A stretch of DNA of 64,000 nt from Taudactylus pleione (Eukaryota; Chordata; Amphibia; Anura; Myobatrachidae). Positions 9,243 through 24,200 of the stretch are shown piece by piece. The position numbers were made by a program, and so were the translations under genes. Under the pieces are notes generated by a model. It was not told where the DNA came from and ran no database searches. It worked only from the letters and a program-made list of their open reading frames with translations. The stretch is from NCBI GenBank assembly GCA_031769625.1, contig JAUIMM010000636.1, positions 2,321,501-2,385,500 of the forward strand, read 5' to 3'. Position 1 is the stretch's first letter, and every line of letters begins with the position of its first letter.

Positions 9243-10456
9243 TAAAAGAAAATAAGAATAAAACAAAGAGGTCTTCTTGGGATGCAGTGGCCTCAAACAA
9301 AGTAGAGTGTACTACTGTTCATGGAAAGAATAAAGAATATAGTATACTGCAGTGATAGATTTCCTGGAGAAAAAAAGTGCAGGTTCACTTTAATGGCATC
9401 CTAATAGTGTTTTTTTAACACAGCGTCTGAACACACCACAGGGTTTTGTTTTGTTTTTTTAACACAGTGCCTGAACACACAACACAGTGCCTCACAGCAC
9501 TCCTAGTAATGGCACCCTAATGACGTTATTCAGTGCCTGAACACACAACACATTGCCTCACTGCACTCCTAGTAATGGTACCCTAATGACGTTATTCACT
9601 GCCTGAACACACAACACATTGCCTCACAGCACTCCTAGTAATGGCACCCTAATGACGTTATTCACTGCCTGAACACACAACACATTGCCTCACTGCACTC
9701 CTAGTAATGGTACCCTAATGACGTTATTCACTGCCTGAACACACAACACAGTGCCTCACTGCACTCCTAGTAATGGCACCCTAATGACGTTATTCACTAC
9801 CTGAACACACAACACAGTGCCTCACTGCACTCCTAGTAATGACACCCTAATGACGTTATTCACTACCTGAACACAACACAAATCCTCACTGCACGCCTAG
9901 TAATGGCACCCTAATGACGTTATTCAGTGCCTGAACACACAACACAGTGCCTCACAGCACTCCTAGTAATGGCACCCTAATGATGTTATTCAGTGCCTGA
10001 ACACACAACACAGTGCCTCACAGCACTCCTAGTAATGGCACCCTAATGACGTTATTCACTGCCTGAACACACAACACATTGCCTCACAGCACTCCTAGTA
10101 ATGGCACCCTAATGACGTTATTCACTGCCTGAACACACAACACAGTGCTTCACAGCACTCCTAGTAATGGCACCCTAATGACGTTATTCAGTGCCTGAAC
10201 ACACAACACAGTGCCTCACAGCACTCCTAGTAATGGCACCCTAATGACATTATTCAGTGCCTGAACACACAACAAAGTGCCTCACAGCACTCCTAGTAAT
10301 GGCACTCTAATGACGTTATTCACTGCCTGAACACACAACACAGTGCCTCACTGCAGTTCTAGTAATGGCACGCTAATGACGTTATTCAGTGCCTGAACAC
10401 ACAACACAGTGCCTCACAGCACTCCTAGTAATGGCACCCTAATGACGTTATTCAGT
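9223..10456. repeat. 1234-bp duplication including the array edge, copy 1
   Basis: This block starts at GTCACAAACACATGGCAG in the flank, runs through about 160 bp of non-array sequence and the first degenerate units, then about 15 clean 66-bp units. It is repeated immediately afterwards at 10457-11690. I compared most of the two copies by eye and found no difference, including rare variants (GGTACC, ACACAACACAAATCC, GCACGCCTAG, CACGCTAATG). The duplication is therefore very recent, or is an assembly duplication. Confidence 0.9.
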
Positions 10457-11690
10457 GTCACAAACACATGGCAGTTTAAAAGAAAATAAGAATAAAACAA
10501 AGAGGTCTTCTTGGGATGCAGTGGCCTCAAACAAAGTAGAGTGTACTACTGTTCATGGAAAGAATAAAGAATATAGTATACTGCAGTGATAGATTTCCTG
10601 GAGAAAAAAAGTGCAGGTTCACTTTAATGGCATCCTAATAGTGTTTTTTTAACACAGCGTCTGAACACACCACAGGGTTTTGTTTTGTTTTTTTAACACA
10701 GTGCCTGAACACACAACACAGTGCCTCACAGCACTCCTAGTAATGGCACCCTAATGACGTTATTCAGTGCCTGAACACACAACACATTGCCTCACTGCAC
10801 TCCTAGTAATGGTACCCTAATGACGTTATTCACTGCCTGAACACACAACACATTGCCTCACAGCACTCCTAGTAATGGCACCCTAATGACGTTATTCACT
10901 GCCTGAACACACAACACATTGCCTCACTGCACTCCTAGTAATGGTACCCTAATGACGTTATTCACTGCCTGAACACACAACACAGTGCCTCACTGCACTC
11001 CTAGTAATGGCACCCTAATGACGTTATTCACTACCTGAACACACAACACAGTGCCTCACTGCACTCCTAGTAATGACACCCTAATGACGTTATTCACTAC
11101 CTGAACACAACACAAATCCTCACTGCACGCCTAGTAATGGCACCCTAATGACGTTATTCAGTGCCTGAACACACAACACAGTGCCTCACAGCACTCCTAG
11201 TAATGGCACCCTAATGATGTTATTCAGTGCCTGAACACACAACACAGTGCCTCACAGCACTCCTAGTAATGGCACCCTAATGACGTTATTCACTGCCTGA
11301 ACACACAACACATTGCCTCACAGCACTCCTAGTAATGGCACCCTAATGACGTTATTCACTGCCTGAACACACAACACAGTGCTTCACAGCACTCCTAGTA
11401 ATGGCACCCTAATGACGTTATTCAGTGCCTGAACACACAACACAGTGCCTCACAGCACTCCTAGTAATGGCACCCTAATGACATTATTCAGTGCCTGAAC
11501 ACACAACAAAGTGCCTCACAGCACTCCTAGTAATGGCACTCTAATGACGTTATTCACTGCCTGAACACACAACACAGTGCCTCACTGCAGTTCTAGTAAT
11601 GGCACGCTAATGACGTTATTCAGTGCCTGAACACACAACACAGTGCCTCACAGCACTCCTAGTAATGGCACCCTAATGACGTTATTCAGT
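10457..11690. repeat. 1234-bp duplication including the array edge, copy 2
   Basis: Second tandem copy of 9223-10456, including the non-array flank (TTTAAAAGAAAATAAGAATA and the T-rich degenerate units). The junction joins array TTCAGTG to flank TCACAAAC, as expected from unequal exchange between the array and its own edge. Confidence 0.9.
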
Positions 11691-14600
11691 GCCTGAACAC
11701 ACAACACAGTGCCTCACAGCACTCCTAGTAATGGCACCCTAATGACGTTATTCACTACCTGAACACATAACACAATGCCTCACTGCACGCCTAGTAATGG
11801 CACCCTAATGACGTTATTCAGTGCCTGAACACACAACACAGTGCCTCACAGCACTCCTAGTAATGGCACCCTAATGATGTTATTCAGTGCCTGAACACAC
11901 AACACAGTGCCTCACAGCACTCCTAGTAATGGCACCCTAATGACGTTATTCACTGCCTGAACACACAACACATTGCCTCACAGCACTCCTAGTAATGGCA
12001 CCCTAATGACGTTATTCACTGCCTGAACACACAACACAGTGCTTCACAGCACTCCTAGTAATGGCACCCTAATGACGTTATTCAGTGCCTGAACACACAA
12101 CACAGTGCCTCACAGCACTCCTAGTAATGGCACCCTAATGACATTATTCAGTGCCTGAACACACAACAAAGTGCCTCACAGCACTCCTAGTAATGGCACT
12201 CTAATGACGTTATTCACTGCCTGAACACACAACACAGTGCCTCACTGCAGTTCTAGTAATGGCACGCTAATGACGTTATTCAGTGCCTGAACACACAACA
12301 CAGTGCCTCACAGCACTCCTAGTAATGGCACCCTAATGACGTTATTCACTGCCTGAACACACAACACAGTGCCTCACTGCAGTCCTAGTTATGGCACCCT
12401 AATGACGTTATTCAGTGCCTGAACACACAACACAGTGCCTCACTGCAGTCCTAGTAATGGCACCCTAATGACGTTATTCAGTGCCTGAACACACAACACA
12501 GTGCCTCACAGCACTCCTAGTAATGGCACCCTAATGATGTTATTCAGTGCCTGATTACACAACACAGTGCCTCACAGCACTCCTAGTAATGGCACCCTAA
12601 TGACATTATTCACTGCCTGAACACACAACACAGTGCCTCACAGCACTCCTAGTAATGGCACCCTAATGACGTTATTCACTACCTGAACACACAACACAAT
12701 GCCTCACTGCACGCCTAGTAATGGCACCCTAATGACGTTATTCAGTGCCTGAACACACAACACAGTGCCTCACAGCACTCCTAGTAATGGCACCCTAATG
12801 ATGTTATTCAGTGCCTGAACACACAACACAGTGCCTCACAGCACTCCTAGTAATGGCACCCTAATGACGTTATTCACTGCCTGAACACACAACACATTGC
12901 CTCACAGCACTCCTAGTAATGGCACCCTAATGACGTTATTCACTGCCTGAACACACAACACAGTGCTTCACAGCACTCCTAGTAATGGCACCCTAATGAC
13001 GTTATTCAGTGCCTGAACACACAACACAGTGCCTCACAGCACTCCTAGTAATGGCACCCTAATGACATTATTCAGTGCCTGAACACACAACAAAGTGCCT
13101 CACAGCACTCCTAGTAATGGCACTCTAATGACGTTATTCACTGCCTGAACACACAACACAGTGCCTCACTGCAGTTCTAGTAATGGCACGCTAATGACGT
13201 TATTCAGTGCCTGAACACACAACACAGTGCCTCACAGCACTCCTAGTAATGGCACCCTAATGACGTTATTCAGTGCCTGAACACACAACACAGTGCCTCA
13301 CAGCACTACTAGTAATGGCACCCTAATGACGTTATTCACTACCTGAACACACAACACAATGCCTCACTGCACGCCTAGTAATGGCACCCTAATGACGTTA
13401 TTCAGTGCCTGAACACACAACACAGTGCCTCACAGCACTCCTAGTAATGGCACCCTAATGATGTTATTCAGTGCCTGAACACACAACACAGTGCCTCACA
13501 GCACTCCTAGTAATGGCACCCTAATGACGTTATTCACTGCCTGAACACACAACACATTGCCTCACAGCACTCCTAGTAATGGCACCCTAATGACGTTATT
13601 CACTGCCTGAACACACAACACAGTGCTTCACAGCACTCCTAGTAATGGCACCCTAATGACGTTATTCAGTGCCTGAACACACAACACAGTGCCTCACAGC
13701 ACTCCTAGTAATGGCACCCTAATGACATTATTCAGTGCCTGAACACACAACAAAGTGCCTCACAGCACTTCTAGTAATGGCACTCTAATGACGTTATTCA
13801 CTGCCTGAACACACAACACAGTGCCTCACTGCAGTTCTAGTAATAGCACGCTAATGACGTTATTCACTGCCTGAACACACAACACAGTGCCTCACAGCAC
13901 TCCTAGTAATGGCACCCTAATGACGTTATTCACTGCCTGAACACACAACACAGTGCCTCACTGCAGTCCTAGTTATGGCACCCTAATGACGTTATTCAGT
14001 GCCTGAACACACAACACAGTGCCTCACTGCAGTCCTAGTAATGGCACCCTAATGACGTTATTCAGTGCCTGAACACACAACACAGTGCCTCACAGCACTC
14101 CTAGTAATGGCACCCTAATGATGTTATTCAGTGCCTGATTACACAACACAGTGCCTCACAGCACTACTAGTAATGGCACCCTAATGACGTTATTCACTGC
14201 CTGAACACACAACACAGTGCCTCACAGCACTCCTAGTAATGGCACCCTAATGACGTTATTCACTACCTGAACACACAACACAATGCCTCACTGCACGCCT
14301 AGTAATGGCACCCTAATGACGTTATTCAGTGCCTGAACACACAACACAGTGCCTCACAGCACTCCTAGTAATGGCACCCTAATGATGTTATTCAGTGCCT
14401 GAACACACAACACAGTGCCTCACAGCACTCCTAGTAATGGCACCCTAATGACGTTATTCACTGCCTGAACACACAACACATTGCCTCACAGCACTCCTAG
14501 TAATGGCACCCTAATGACGTTATTCACTGCCTGAACACACAACACAGTGCTTCACAGCACTCCTAGTAATGGCACCCTAATGACGTTATTCACTGCCTGA

Positions 14601-15070
14601 ACACACAACACAGTGCCTCACAGCACTCCTAGTAATGGCACCCTAATGACATTATTCAGTGCCTGAACACACAACAAAGTGCCTCACAGCACTCCTAGTA
14701 ATGGCACTCTAATGACGTTATTCACTGCCTGAACACACAACACAGTGCCTCACTGCAGTTCTAGTAATGGCACGCTAATGACGTTATTCAGTGCCTGAAC
14801 ACACAACACAGTGCCTCACAGCACTCCTAGTAATGGCACCCTAATGACGTTATTCACTGCCTGAACACACAACACAGTGCCTCACTGCAGTCCTAGTTAT
14901 GGCACCCTAATGACGTTATTCAGTGCCTGAACACACAACACAGTGCCTCACTGCAGTCCTAGTAATGGCACCCTAATGACGTTATTCAGTGCCTGAACAC
15001 ACAACACAGTGCCTCACAGCACTCCTAGTAATGGCACCCTAATGATGTTATTCAGTGCCTGATCACACAA
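11125..15070. repeat. Higher-order repeat, 24-mer of 1584 bp (10 + 14 units)
   Basis: The rare variant GCACGCCTAG lies at 11125, 11785, 12709, 13369 and 14293, with spacings alternating 660, 924, 660, 924 bp (10 and 14 units). Independent markers repeat with the sum, 1584 bp: TAGTTATGG at 12386 and 13970, and CTGATTACAC at 12551 and 14135. The block is phase-perfect at 66 bp. Confidence 0.88.
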
Positions 15071-16049
15071 CACAGTGCCTCACAGCACTCCTAGTAATGG
15101 CACCCTAATGACGTTATTCACTGCCTGAACACACAACACATTGCCTCACAGCACTCCTAGTAATGGCACCCTAATGACGTTATTCACTGCCTGAACACAC
15201 AAAACAGTGCTTCACAGCACTCCTAGTAATGGCACCCTAATGACGTTATTCAGTGCCTGAACACACAACACAGTGCCTCACAGCACTCCTAGTAATGGCA
15301 CCCTAATGACATTATTCAGTGCCTGAACACACAACAAAGTGCCTCACAGCACTCCTAGTAATGGCACTCTAATGACGTTATTCAGTGCCTGAACACACAA
15401 CACAGTGCCTCACAGCACTCCTAGTAATGGCACCCTAATGACGTTATTCACTGCCTGAACACACAACACAGTGCCTCACAGAACTCCTAGTAATGGCACC
15501 CTAATGACGTTATTCAGTGCCTGAACACACAACACAGTGCCTCACAGCACTCCTAGTAATGGCACCCTAATGACGTTATTCACTGCCTGAACACACAACA
15601 CAGTGCTTCACAGCACTCCTAGTAATGGCACCCTAATGACGTTATTCAGTGCCGGAACACACAACACAGTGCCTCACAGCACTCCTAGTAATGGCACCCT
15701 GATGACATTATTCACTGCCTGAACACACAACACAGTGCCTCACTGCAGTCCTAGTAATGGCACCCTAATGACATTATTCAGTGCCTGAAGAACACAACAC
15801 AGTGCCTCATTGCAGTCCTAGTAATGGCACCTTAATCACGTTATTCAGTGCCTGATCACATAACACAGTGCTTCACAGCACTCCTAGTAATAGAACCCTA
15901 ATGACTTTATTCAGTGCCTGAACACACAACAAAGTGCCTCACAGCACTCCTAGTAATGGCACCCCAATGACGTTATTCAGTGCCTGAACACACAACACAG
16001 TGCCTCACTGCAGTCCTAGTAATGGCACCCTAATGACGTTATTCAGTGT

Positions 16050-19000
16050 CTGAACACACAACACAGTGCCTCACAGCACTCCTAGTAATGGCACTCTAAT
16101 GACGTTATTCACTGCCTGAACACACAACGCAGTGCCTCACTGCAGTCCTAGTAATTCCACGCTAATGACGTTATTCAGTGCCTGAACACACAACACAGTG
16201 CCTCACAGCACTCCTAGTAATGGCACCCTAATGACGTTATTCAGTGCCTGAACACACAACACAGTGCCTCACAGCACTCCTAGTAATGGCACCCTAATGA
16301 CGTTATTCACTGCCTGAACACACAACACAGTGCCTCACAGCACTCCTAGTAATGGCACCCTAATGACGTTTTTCAGTGCCTGAACACACAACACAGTGCT
16401 TCACAGCATTCCTAGTAATGGCACCCTAATGACGTTATTCACTGCCTCAACACACAACACAGTGCCTCACAGCACTCCTAGTAATGGCACCCTAATGACG
16501 TTATTCAGTGCCTGAACACACAACACAGTGCCTCACAGCACTCCTAGTAATGGCACCCTAATGACATTATTCACTGCCTGAACACACAACACAGTGCCTC
16601 ACAGCACTCCTAGTAATGGCACCCTAATGACGTTATTCAGTGCCTGAATACACAACACATTGCCTCACAGCACTCCTAGTAATGGCACCCTAATGACGCT
16701 ATTCAGTGCCTGAACACACAACACAGTGCCTCACAGCACTCCTAGTAATGGCACCCTAATGATGTTATTCAGTGCCTGAACACACAACACAGTACCTCAC
16801 AGCACTCCTAGTAATGGCACCCTAATAACGTTATTCACTGCCTGAACACACAACACAGGGCCTCACAGCACTCCTAGTAATTGCACCCTAATGACCTTAT
16901 TCACTGCCTGAACACAAAACACAGTGCCTCACAGCACTTCTAGTAATGGCACCCTAATGACGTTATTCAGTGCCTGAACACACAACACAGTGCTTCACTG
17001 CACTCCTAGTAATGGCACCCTAATGATGTTATTCAGTGCCTGAACAGACAACAAAGTGCCTCACTGAACTCCTTTTAATGTCACCCTAATGACGTTATTC
17101 AGTGCCTGAACACACAACACAGTGCTTCACAGCACTCCTAGTAATGGCACCCTGATGACATTATTCACTGCCTGAACAAACAACACAGTGCCTTACAGCA
17201 CTCCTAGTAATGGCACCCTAATGACGTTATTCAGTGCCTGAACACACAACACAGTGCTTCACAGCACTCCTAGTAATGGCACCCTAATGACATTATTCAC
17301 TGCCTGAACACACAACACAGTGCCTCACAGCACTCCTAGTAATGGCACCGTAATGACGTTATTCAGTGCCTGAACACACAACACAGTGCCTCACAGCACT
17401 CCTAGTAATGGCACCCTAATGACATTATTCACTGCCTGAACACACAACACAGTGCCTCACAGCACTTCTAGTAATGGCACTCTAATGACGTTATTCAGTG
17501 CCTGAACACACAACACAGTGCCTCACTGCACTCCTAGTAATGGCACCCTAATGACGTTATTCAGTGCCTGAACAGACAACAAAGTGCCTCACAGCACTCC
17601 TAGTAATTGCACCCTAATGACGTTATTCACTGCCTGAACACAAAACACAGTGCCTCACTGCAGTCCTAGTAATGGCACCCTAATGACGTTATTCAGTGCC
17701 TGAACAAACATAGTGCTTCACAGCACTCATAGTAATGGCACCCTAATGACGTTATTCAGTGCCTGAACACACAACACAGTGCCTCACAGCACTCCTAGTA
17801 ATGGCACCCTAATGACGTTAATCAGTGCCTGATCAAATAACACAGTGCTTCACAGCACTCCTAGTAATGGCACCCTAATGACGTTATTCAGTGCCTGAAC
17901 ACACAACACAGTGCCTTACCGCACTCCTAGTAATGGCACCCTAATGACGGTATTCAGTGCCTGATCAAATAACACAGTGCTTCACAGCACTCCTAGTAAT
18001 GGCACCCTAATGACGTTATTCAGTGCCTGAACACACAACACAGTGCCTTACAGCACTCCTAGTAATGGCACCCTAATGATGTTATTCAGTGCCTGAACAC
18101 ACAACACAGTGCCTCACTGCAGTCCTAGTAATGGCACCCTAATGACGTTATTCACGGCCTGATCACACAACACAGTGCCTCACAGCACTCCTAGTAATGG
18201 CACCCTAATGACGTTATTCAGTGCCTGAACACACAACACAGTGCCTCACAGGACTCATAGTAATGGCACCCTAATGACATTATTCACTCTCTGAACACAC
18301 AACACAGTGCTTCACAACACTCCTAGTAATGGCACTCTGATGACATTATTCACTGCCTGAACACACAACACAGTGCCTCACTGCAGGCCTAGTTATGGCA
18401 CCCTAATGACGTTAATCAGTGCCTGATCAAATAACACAGTGCTTCACAGCACTCCTAGTAATGGCACCCTAATGACGTTATTCAGTGCCTGAACACACAA
18501 CACAGTGCCTTACCGCACTCCTAGTAATGGCACCCTAATGACGTTATTCAGTGCCTGATCAAATAACACAGTGCTTCACAGCACTCCTAGTAATGGCACC
18601 CTAATGACGTTATTCAGTGTCTGAATACACAACACAGTGCCTCACAGCACTCCTAGAAATGGCACCCTAATGATATTATTATTCAGTCCCTGAACACACA
18701 ACAAAGTGCCTCACAGCACTCCTAGTAATGGCACTCTAATGACGTTATTCACTGCCTGAACACACAACGCAGTGCCTCACTGCAGTCCTAGTAATCCCAC
18801 GCTAATGACGTTATTCAGTGCCTGAACACACAACACAGTGCCTCACAGCACTCCTAGTAATGGCACCCTAATGACGTTATTCAGTGCCTGAACACACAAC
18901 ACAGTGCCTCACAGCACTCCTAGTAATGGCACCCTAATGACGTTATTCACTGCCTGAACACACAACACAGTGCCTCACAGCACTCCTAGTAATGGCACCC

Positions 19001-21247
19001 TAATGACGTTATTCAGTGCCTGAACACACAACACAGTGCTTCACAGCATTCCTAGTAATGGCACCCTAATGACGTTATTCACTGCCTCAACACACAACAC
19101 AGTGCCTCACAGCACTCTTAGTAATGGCACCCTAATGACGTTATTCAGTGCCTGAACACACAACACAGTGCCTCACAGCACTCCTAGTAATGGCACCCTA
19201 ATGACATTATTCACTGCCTGAACACACAACACAGTGCCTCACAGCACTCCTAGTAATGGCACCCTAATGACGTTATTCAGTGCCTGAATACACAACACAT
19301 TGCCTCACAGCACTCCTAGTAATGGCACCCTAATGATGCTATTCAGTGCCTGAACACACAACACAGTGCCTCACAGCACTCCTAGTAATGGCACCCTAAT
19401 GATGTTATTCAGTGCCTGAACACACAACACAGTACCTCACAGCACTCCTAGTAATGGCACCCTAATAACGTTATTCACTGCCTGAACACACAACACAGGG
19501 CCTCACAGCACTCCTAGTAATTGCACCCTAATGACCTTATTCACTGCCTGAACACAAAACACAGTGCCTCACAGCACTTCTAGTAATGGCACCCTAATGA
19601 CGTTATTCAGTGCCTGAACACACAACACAGTGCTTCACTGCACTCCTAGTAATGGCACCCTAATGATATTATTCAGTGCCTGAACAGACAACAAAGTGCC
19701 TCACTGAACTCCTTTTAATGTCACCCTAATGACGTTATTCAGTGCCTGAACACACAACACAGTGCTTCACAGCACTCCTAGTAATGGCACCCTGATTACA
19801 TTATTCACTGCCTGAACAAACAACACAGTGCCTTACAGCACTCCTAGTAATGGCACCCTAATGACGTTATTCAGTGCCTGAACACACAACACAGTGCTTC
19901 ACAGCACTCCTAGTAATGGCACCCTAATGACATTATTCACTGCCTGAACACACAACACAGTGCCTCACAGCACTCCTAGTAATGGCACCCTAATGACGTT
20001 ATTCACTGCCTGAACACACAACACAGTGCCTCACAGCACTCCTAGTAATGGCACCCTAATGACATTATTCACTGCCTGAACACACAACACAGTGCCTCAC
20101 AGCACTTCTAGTAATGGCACCCTAATGACGTTATTCAGTGCCTGAACACACAACACAGTGCCTCACTGCACTCCTAGTAATGGCACCCTAATGACGTTAT
20201 TCAGTGCCTGAACAGACAACAAAGTGCCTCACAGCACTCCTAGTAATTGCACCCTAATGACGTAATTCACTGCCTGAACACAAAACACAGTGCCTCACTG
20301 CAGTCCTAGTAATGGCACCCTAATGACGTTATTCAGTTCCTGAACAAACACAGTGCTTCACAGCACTCATAGTAATGGCACCCTAATGACGTTATTCAGT
20401 GCCTGAACACACAACACAGTGCCTCACAGCACTCCTAGTAATGGCACCCTAATGACGTTAATCAGTGCCTGATCAAATAACACAGTGCTTCACAGCACTC
20501 CTAGTAATGGCACCCTAATGACGTTATTCAGTGCCTGAACACACAACACAGTGCCTTACCGCACTCCTAGTAATGGCACCCTAATGACGGTATTCAGTGC
20601 CTGATCAAATAACACAGTGCTTCACAGCACTCCTAGTAATGGCACCCTAATGACGTTATTCAGTGCCTGAACACACAACACAGTGCCTTACAGCACTCCT
20701 AGTAATGGCACACTAATGATGTTATTCAGTGCCTGAACACACAACACAGTGCCTCACTGCAGTCCTATTAATGGCACCCTAATGACGTTATTCACGGCCT
20801 GATCACACAACACAGTGCCTCACAGCACTCCTAGTAATGGCACCCTAATGACGTTATTCAGTGCCTGAACACACAACACAGTGCCTCACAGGACTCATAG
20901 TAATGGCACCCTAATGACATTATTCACTCTCTGAACACACAACACAGTGCTTCACAACACTCCTAGTAATGGCACTCTGATGACATTATTCACTGCCTGA
21001 ACACACAACACAGTGCCTCACTGCAGTTCTAGTTATGGCACCCTAATGACGTTAATCAGTGCCTGATCAAATAACACAGTGCTTCACAGCACTCCTAGTA
21101 ATGGCACCCTAATGACGTTATTCAGTGCCTGAACACACAACACAGTGCCTTACCGCACTCCTAGTAATGGCACCCTAATGACGTTATTCAGTGCCTGATC
21201 AAATAACACAGTGCTTCACAGCACTCCTAGTAATGGCACCCTAATGA
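16050..21247. repeat. Higher-order repeat, tandem 40-mer of 2640 bp
   Basis: Sequence from about 16050 to 18607 reappears about 2640 bp later (about 18690-21247). Shared rare markers include CACAACGCAGTG, CTGAACTCCTTTTAATGTC, the deletion variant CCTGAACAAACA, CTGATCAAATAAC and ACTCATAGTAATGG, at exactly 2640-bp offset where I checked. A few differences exist (for example GTAATTCCACG against GTAATCCCACG), so it is older than the 1234-bp duplication. Confidence 0.88.
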
Positions 21248-24200
21248 TGTAATTCAGTGCCTGAACACACAACACAGTGCCTTACAGCACTCCTAGTAAT
21301 GGCACCCTAATGACGTTATTCAGTGCCTGAACACACAACACAGTGCCTCACAGCACTCCTAGTAATGGCACCCTAATGACGTTATTCAGTGCCTGAACAC
21401 ACAACACAGTGCCTCACTGCACTCCTAGTAATGGCACCCTAATGACGTTATTCAGTGCCTGAACAGACAACAAAGTGCCTCATAGCACTCCTAGTAATTG
21501 CACCCTAATGACGTTATTCACTGCCTGAACACAAAACACAGTGCCTCACTGCAGTCCTAGTAATGGTACCCTAATGACGTTATTCAGTGCCTGAACAAAC
21601 ACAGTGCTTCACAGCACTCATAGTAATGGCACCCTAATGACGTTATTCACTGCCTGAACACACAACACCGTGCCTCACTGCAGTCCTAGTAATGGCACCC
21701 TAATGACGTTATTCAGTGTCTGAACACACAACACAGTGCCTCACAACACTCCTAGTAATGGCACCCTAATGATGTTATTCAGTGCCTGAACAAAAAACAG
21801 TGATTCACAGCACTCCTAGTAATGGCACCCTAATGACGTTATTCAGTGCCTGAACACACAACACAGTGCCTCACAGCACTCCTAGTAATGGCACCCTAAT
21901 GACATTATTCACTGCCTGAACACACAACACAGTGCCTTACAGCACTCCTAGTAATGGCACCCTAATGATGTTATTCAGTGCCTGAACACACAACACAGTG
22001 CCTCACTGCAGTCCTAGTAATGGCACCCTAATGACGTTATTCACGACCTGATCACACAACACAGTGCCTCACAGCACTCCTAGTCATGGCACCCTAATGA
22101 CGATATTCAGTGCCTGAACACACAACACAGTGCCTCACAGGACTCATAGTAATGGCACCCTAATGACATTATTCACTCTCTGAACACACAACACAGTGCT
22201 TCACAACACTCCTAGTAATGGCACTCTGATGACATTATTCACTGCCTGAACACACAACACAGTGCCTCACTGCAGTCCTAGTTATGGCACCCTAATGACG
22301 TTAATCAGTGCCTGATCAAATAACACAGTGCTTCACAGCACTCCTAGTAATGGCACCCTAATGACATTATTCAGTGCCTGAACACACAACACAGTGCCTT
22401 ACCGCACTCCTAGTAATGGCACCCTAATGACGTTATTCAGTGCCTGATCAAATAACACAGTGCTTCACAGCACTCCTAGTAATGGCACCCTAATGATGTA
22501 ATTCAGTGCCTGAACACACAACACAGTGCCTTACAGCACTCCTAGTAATGGCACCCTAATGACGTTATTCAGTGCCTGAACACACAACACAGTGCTTCAC
22601 AGCACTCCTAGTAATGGCACTCTAATGACGTTATTCACTGCCTGAACACACAACACAGTGCCTCACAGCACTCCTAGTAATGGCACCCTAATGACGTTAT
22701 TCACTGCCTGAACACACAACACAGTGCCTCACTGCAATCCTGGTAATTGCACGCTAATGACGTTATTCAGTGCCTGAACACACAACACAGTGCCTCACAG
22801 CACTCCTAGTAATGGCACCCTAATAACGTTATTCACTGCCTGAACACACAACACCGTGCCTCACTGCAGTTCTAGTAATGGCACCCTAATGACGTTATTC
22901 AGTGTCTGAACACACAACACAGTGCCTCACAGCACTCCTAGTAATGGCACCCTAATGATGTTATTCAGTGCCTGAACAAAAAACAGTGATTCACAGCACT
23001 CCTAGTAATGGCACCCTAATGACGTTATTCAGTGCCTGAACACACAACACAGTGCCTCACAGCACTCCTAGTAATGGCACCCTAATGACATTATTCACTG
23101 CCTGAACACACAACACAGTGCCTCACAGCACTCCTAGTAATGGCACCCTAATGACGTTATTCAGTGCCTGAACACACAACACAGTGCCTCACAGCACTCC
23201 TATTAATGGCACCCTAATGACATTATTCACTCTCTGAACACACAACACAGTGCTTCACAACACTCCTAGTAATGGCACCCTGATGACATTATTCACTACC
23301 TGAACACTCAACACAGTGCCTCACTGCAGTCCTAGTAATGGCACCCTAATGACGTTAATCAGTGCCTGATCAAATAACACAGTGCTTCACAGCACTCCTA
23401 GTAATGGCACCCTAATGACATTATTCAGTGACTGAACACACAATACAGTGACTCACTGCAGTCCTAGATGATGGCTCCCTAATGAAGTTATTCAGTGCCT
23501 GAACACACAACACAGTGCCTCACTGAACTCCTTTTAATGTCACCCTAATTACGTTATTCAGTGCCTGAACACACAACACAGTGCTTCACAGCACTCCTAG
23601 TAATGGCACCATGATGACATTATTCACTGCCTGAACACACAACACAGTGCCTTACAGCACTCCTAGTAATGGCACCCTAATGACGTTATTCAGTGCCTGA
23701 ACACACAACACAGTGCTTCACAGCACTCCTAGTAATGGCACCCTAATGTCGTTATTCACTGCCTGAACACACATCACAGTGCCTCACTGCACTCCTGGTA
23801 ATGGCACCCTAATGACGTTATTCACTGGCTGAACACACAACACAGTGCCTCACTACAATCCTGGTAATTGCACGCTAATGACGTTATTCAGTGCCTGAAC
23901 ACACAACACAGTGCCTCACAGCACTCCTAGTAATGGCACCCTAATGACGTTATTCACTGCCTGAACACACAACACAGTGCCTCACTGCAGTCCTAGTAAT
24001 GGCACCCTAATGACGTTATTCAGTGTCTGAACACACAACACAGTGCCTCACAGTACTCCTAGTAATGGCACCCTAATGATGTTATTCAGTGCCTGAACAA
24101 AAAACACAGTGATTCACAGCACTCCTAGTAATGGCACCCTAATGACGTTATTCAATGCCTGAACACACAACACAGTGCCTCACAGCACTCCTAGTAATGA

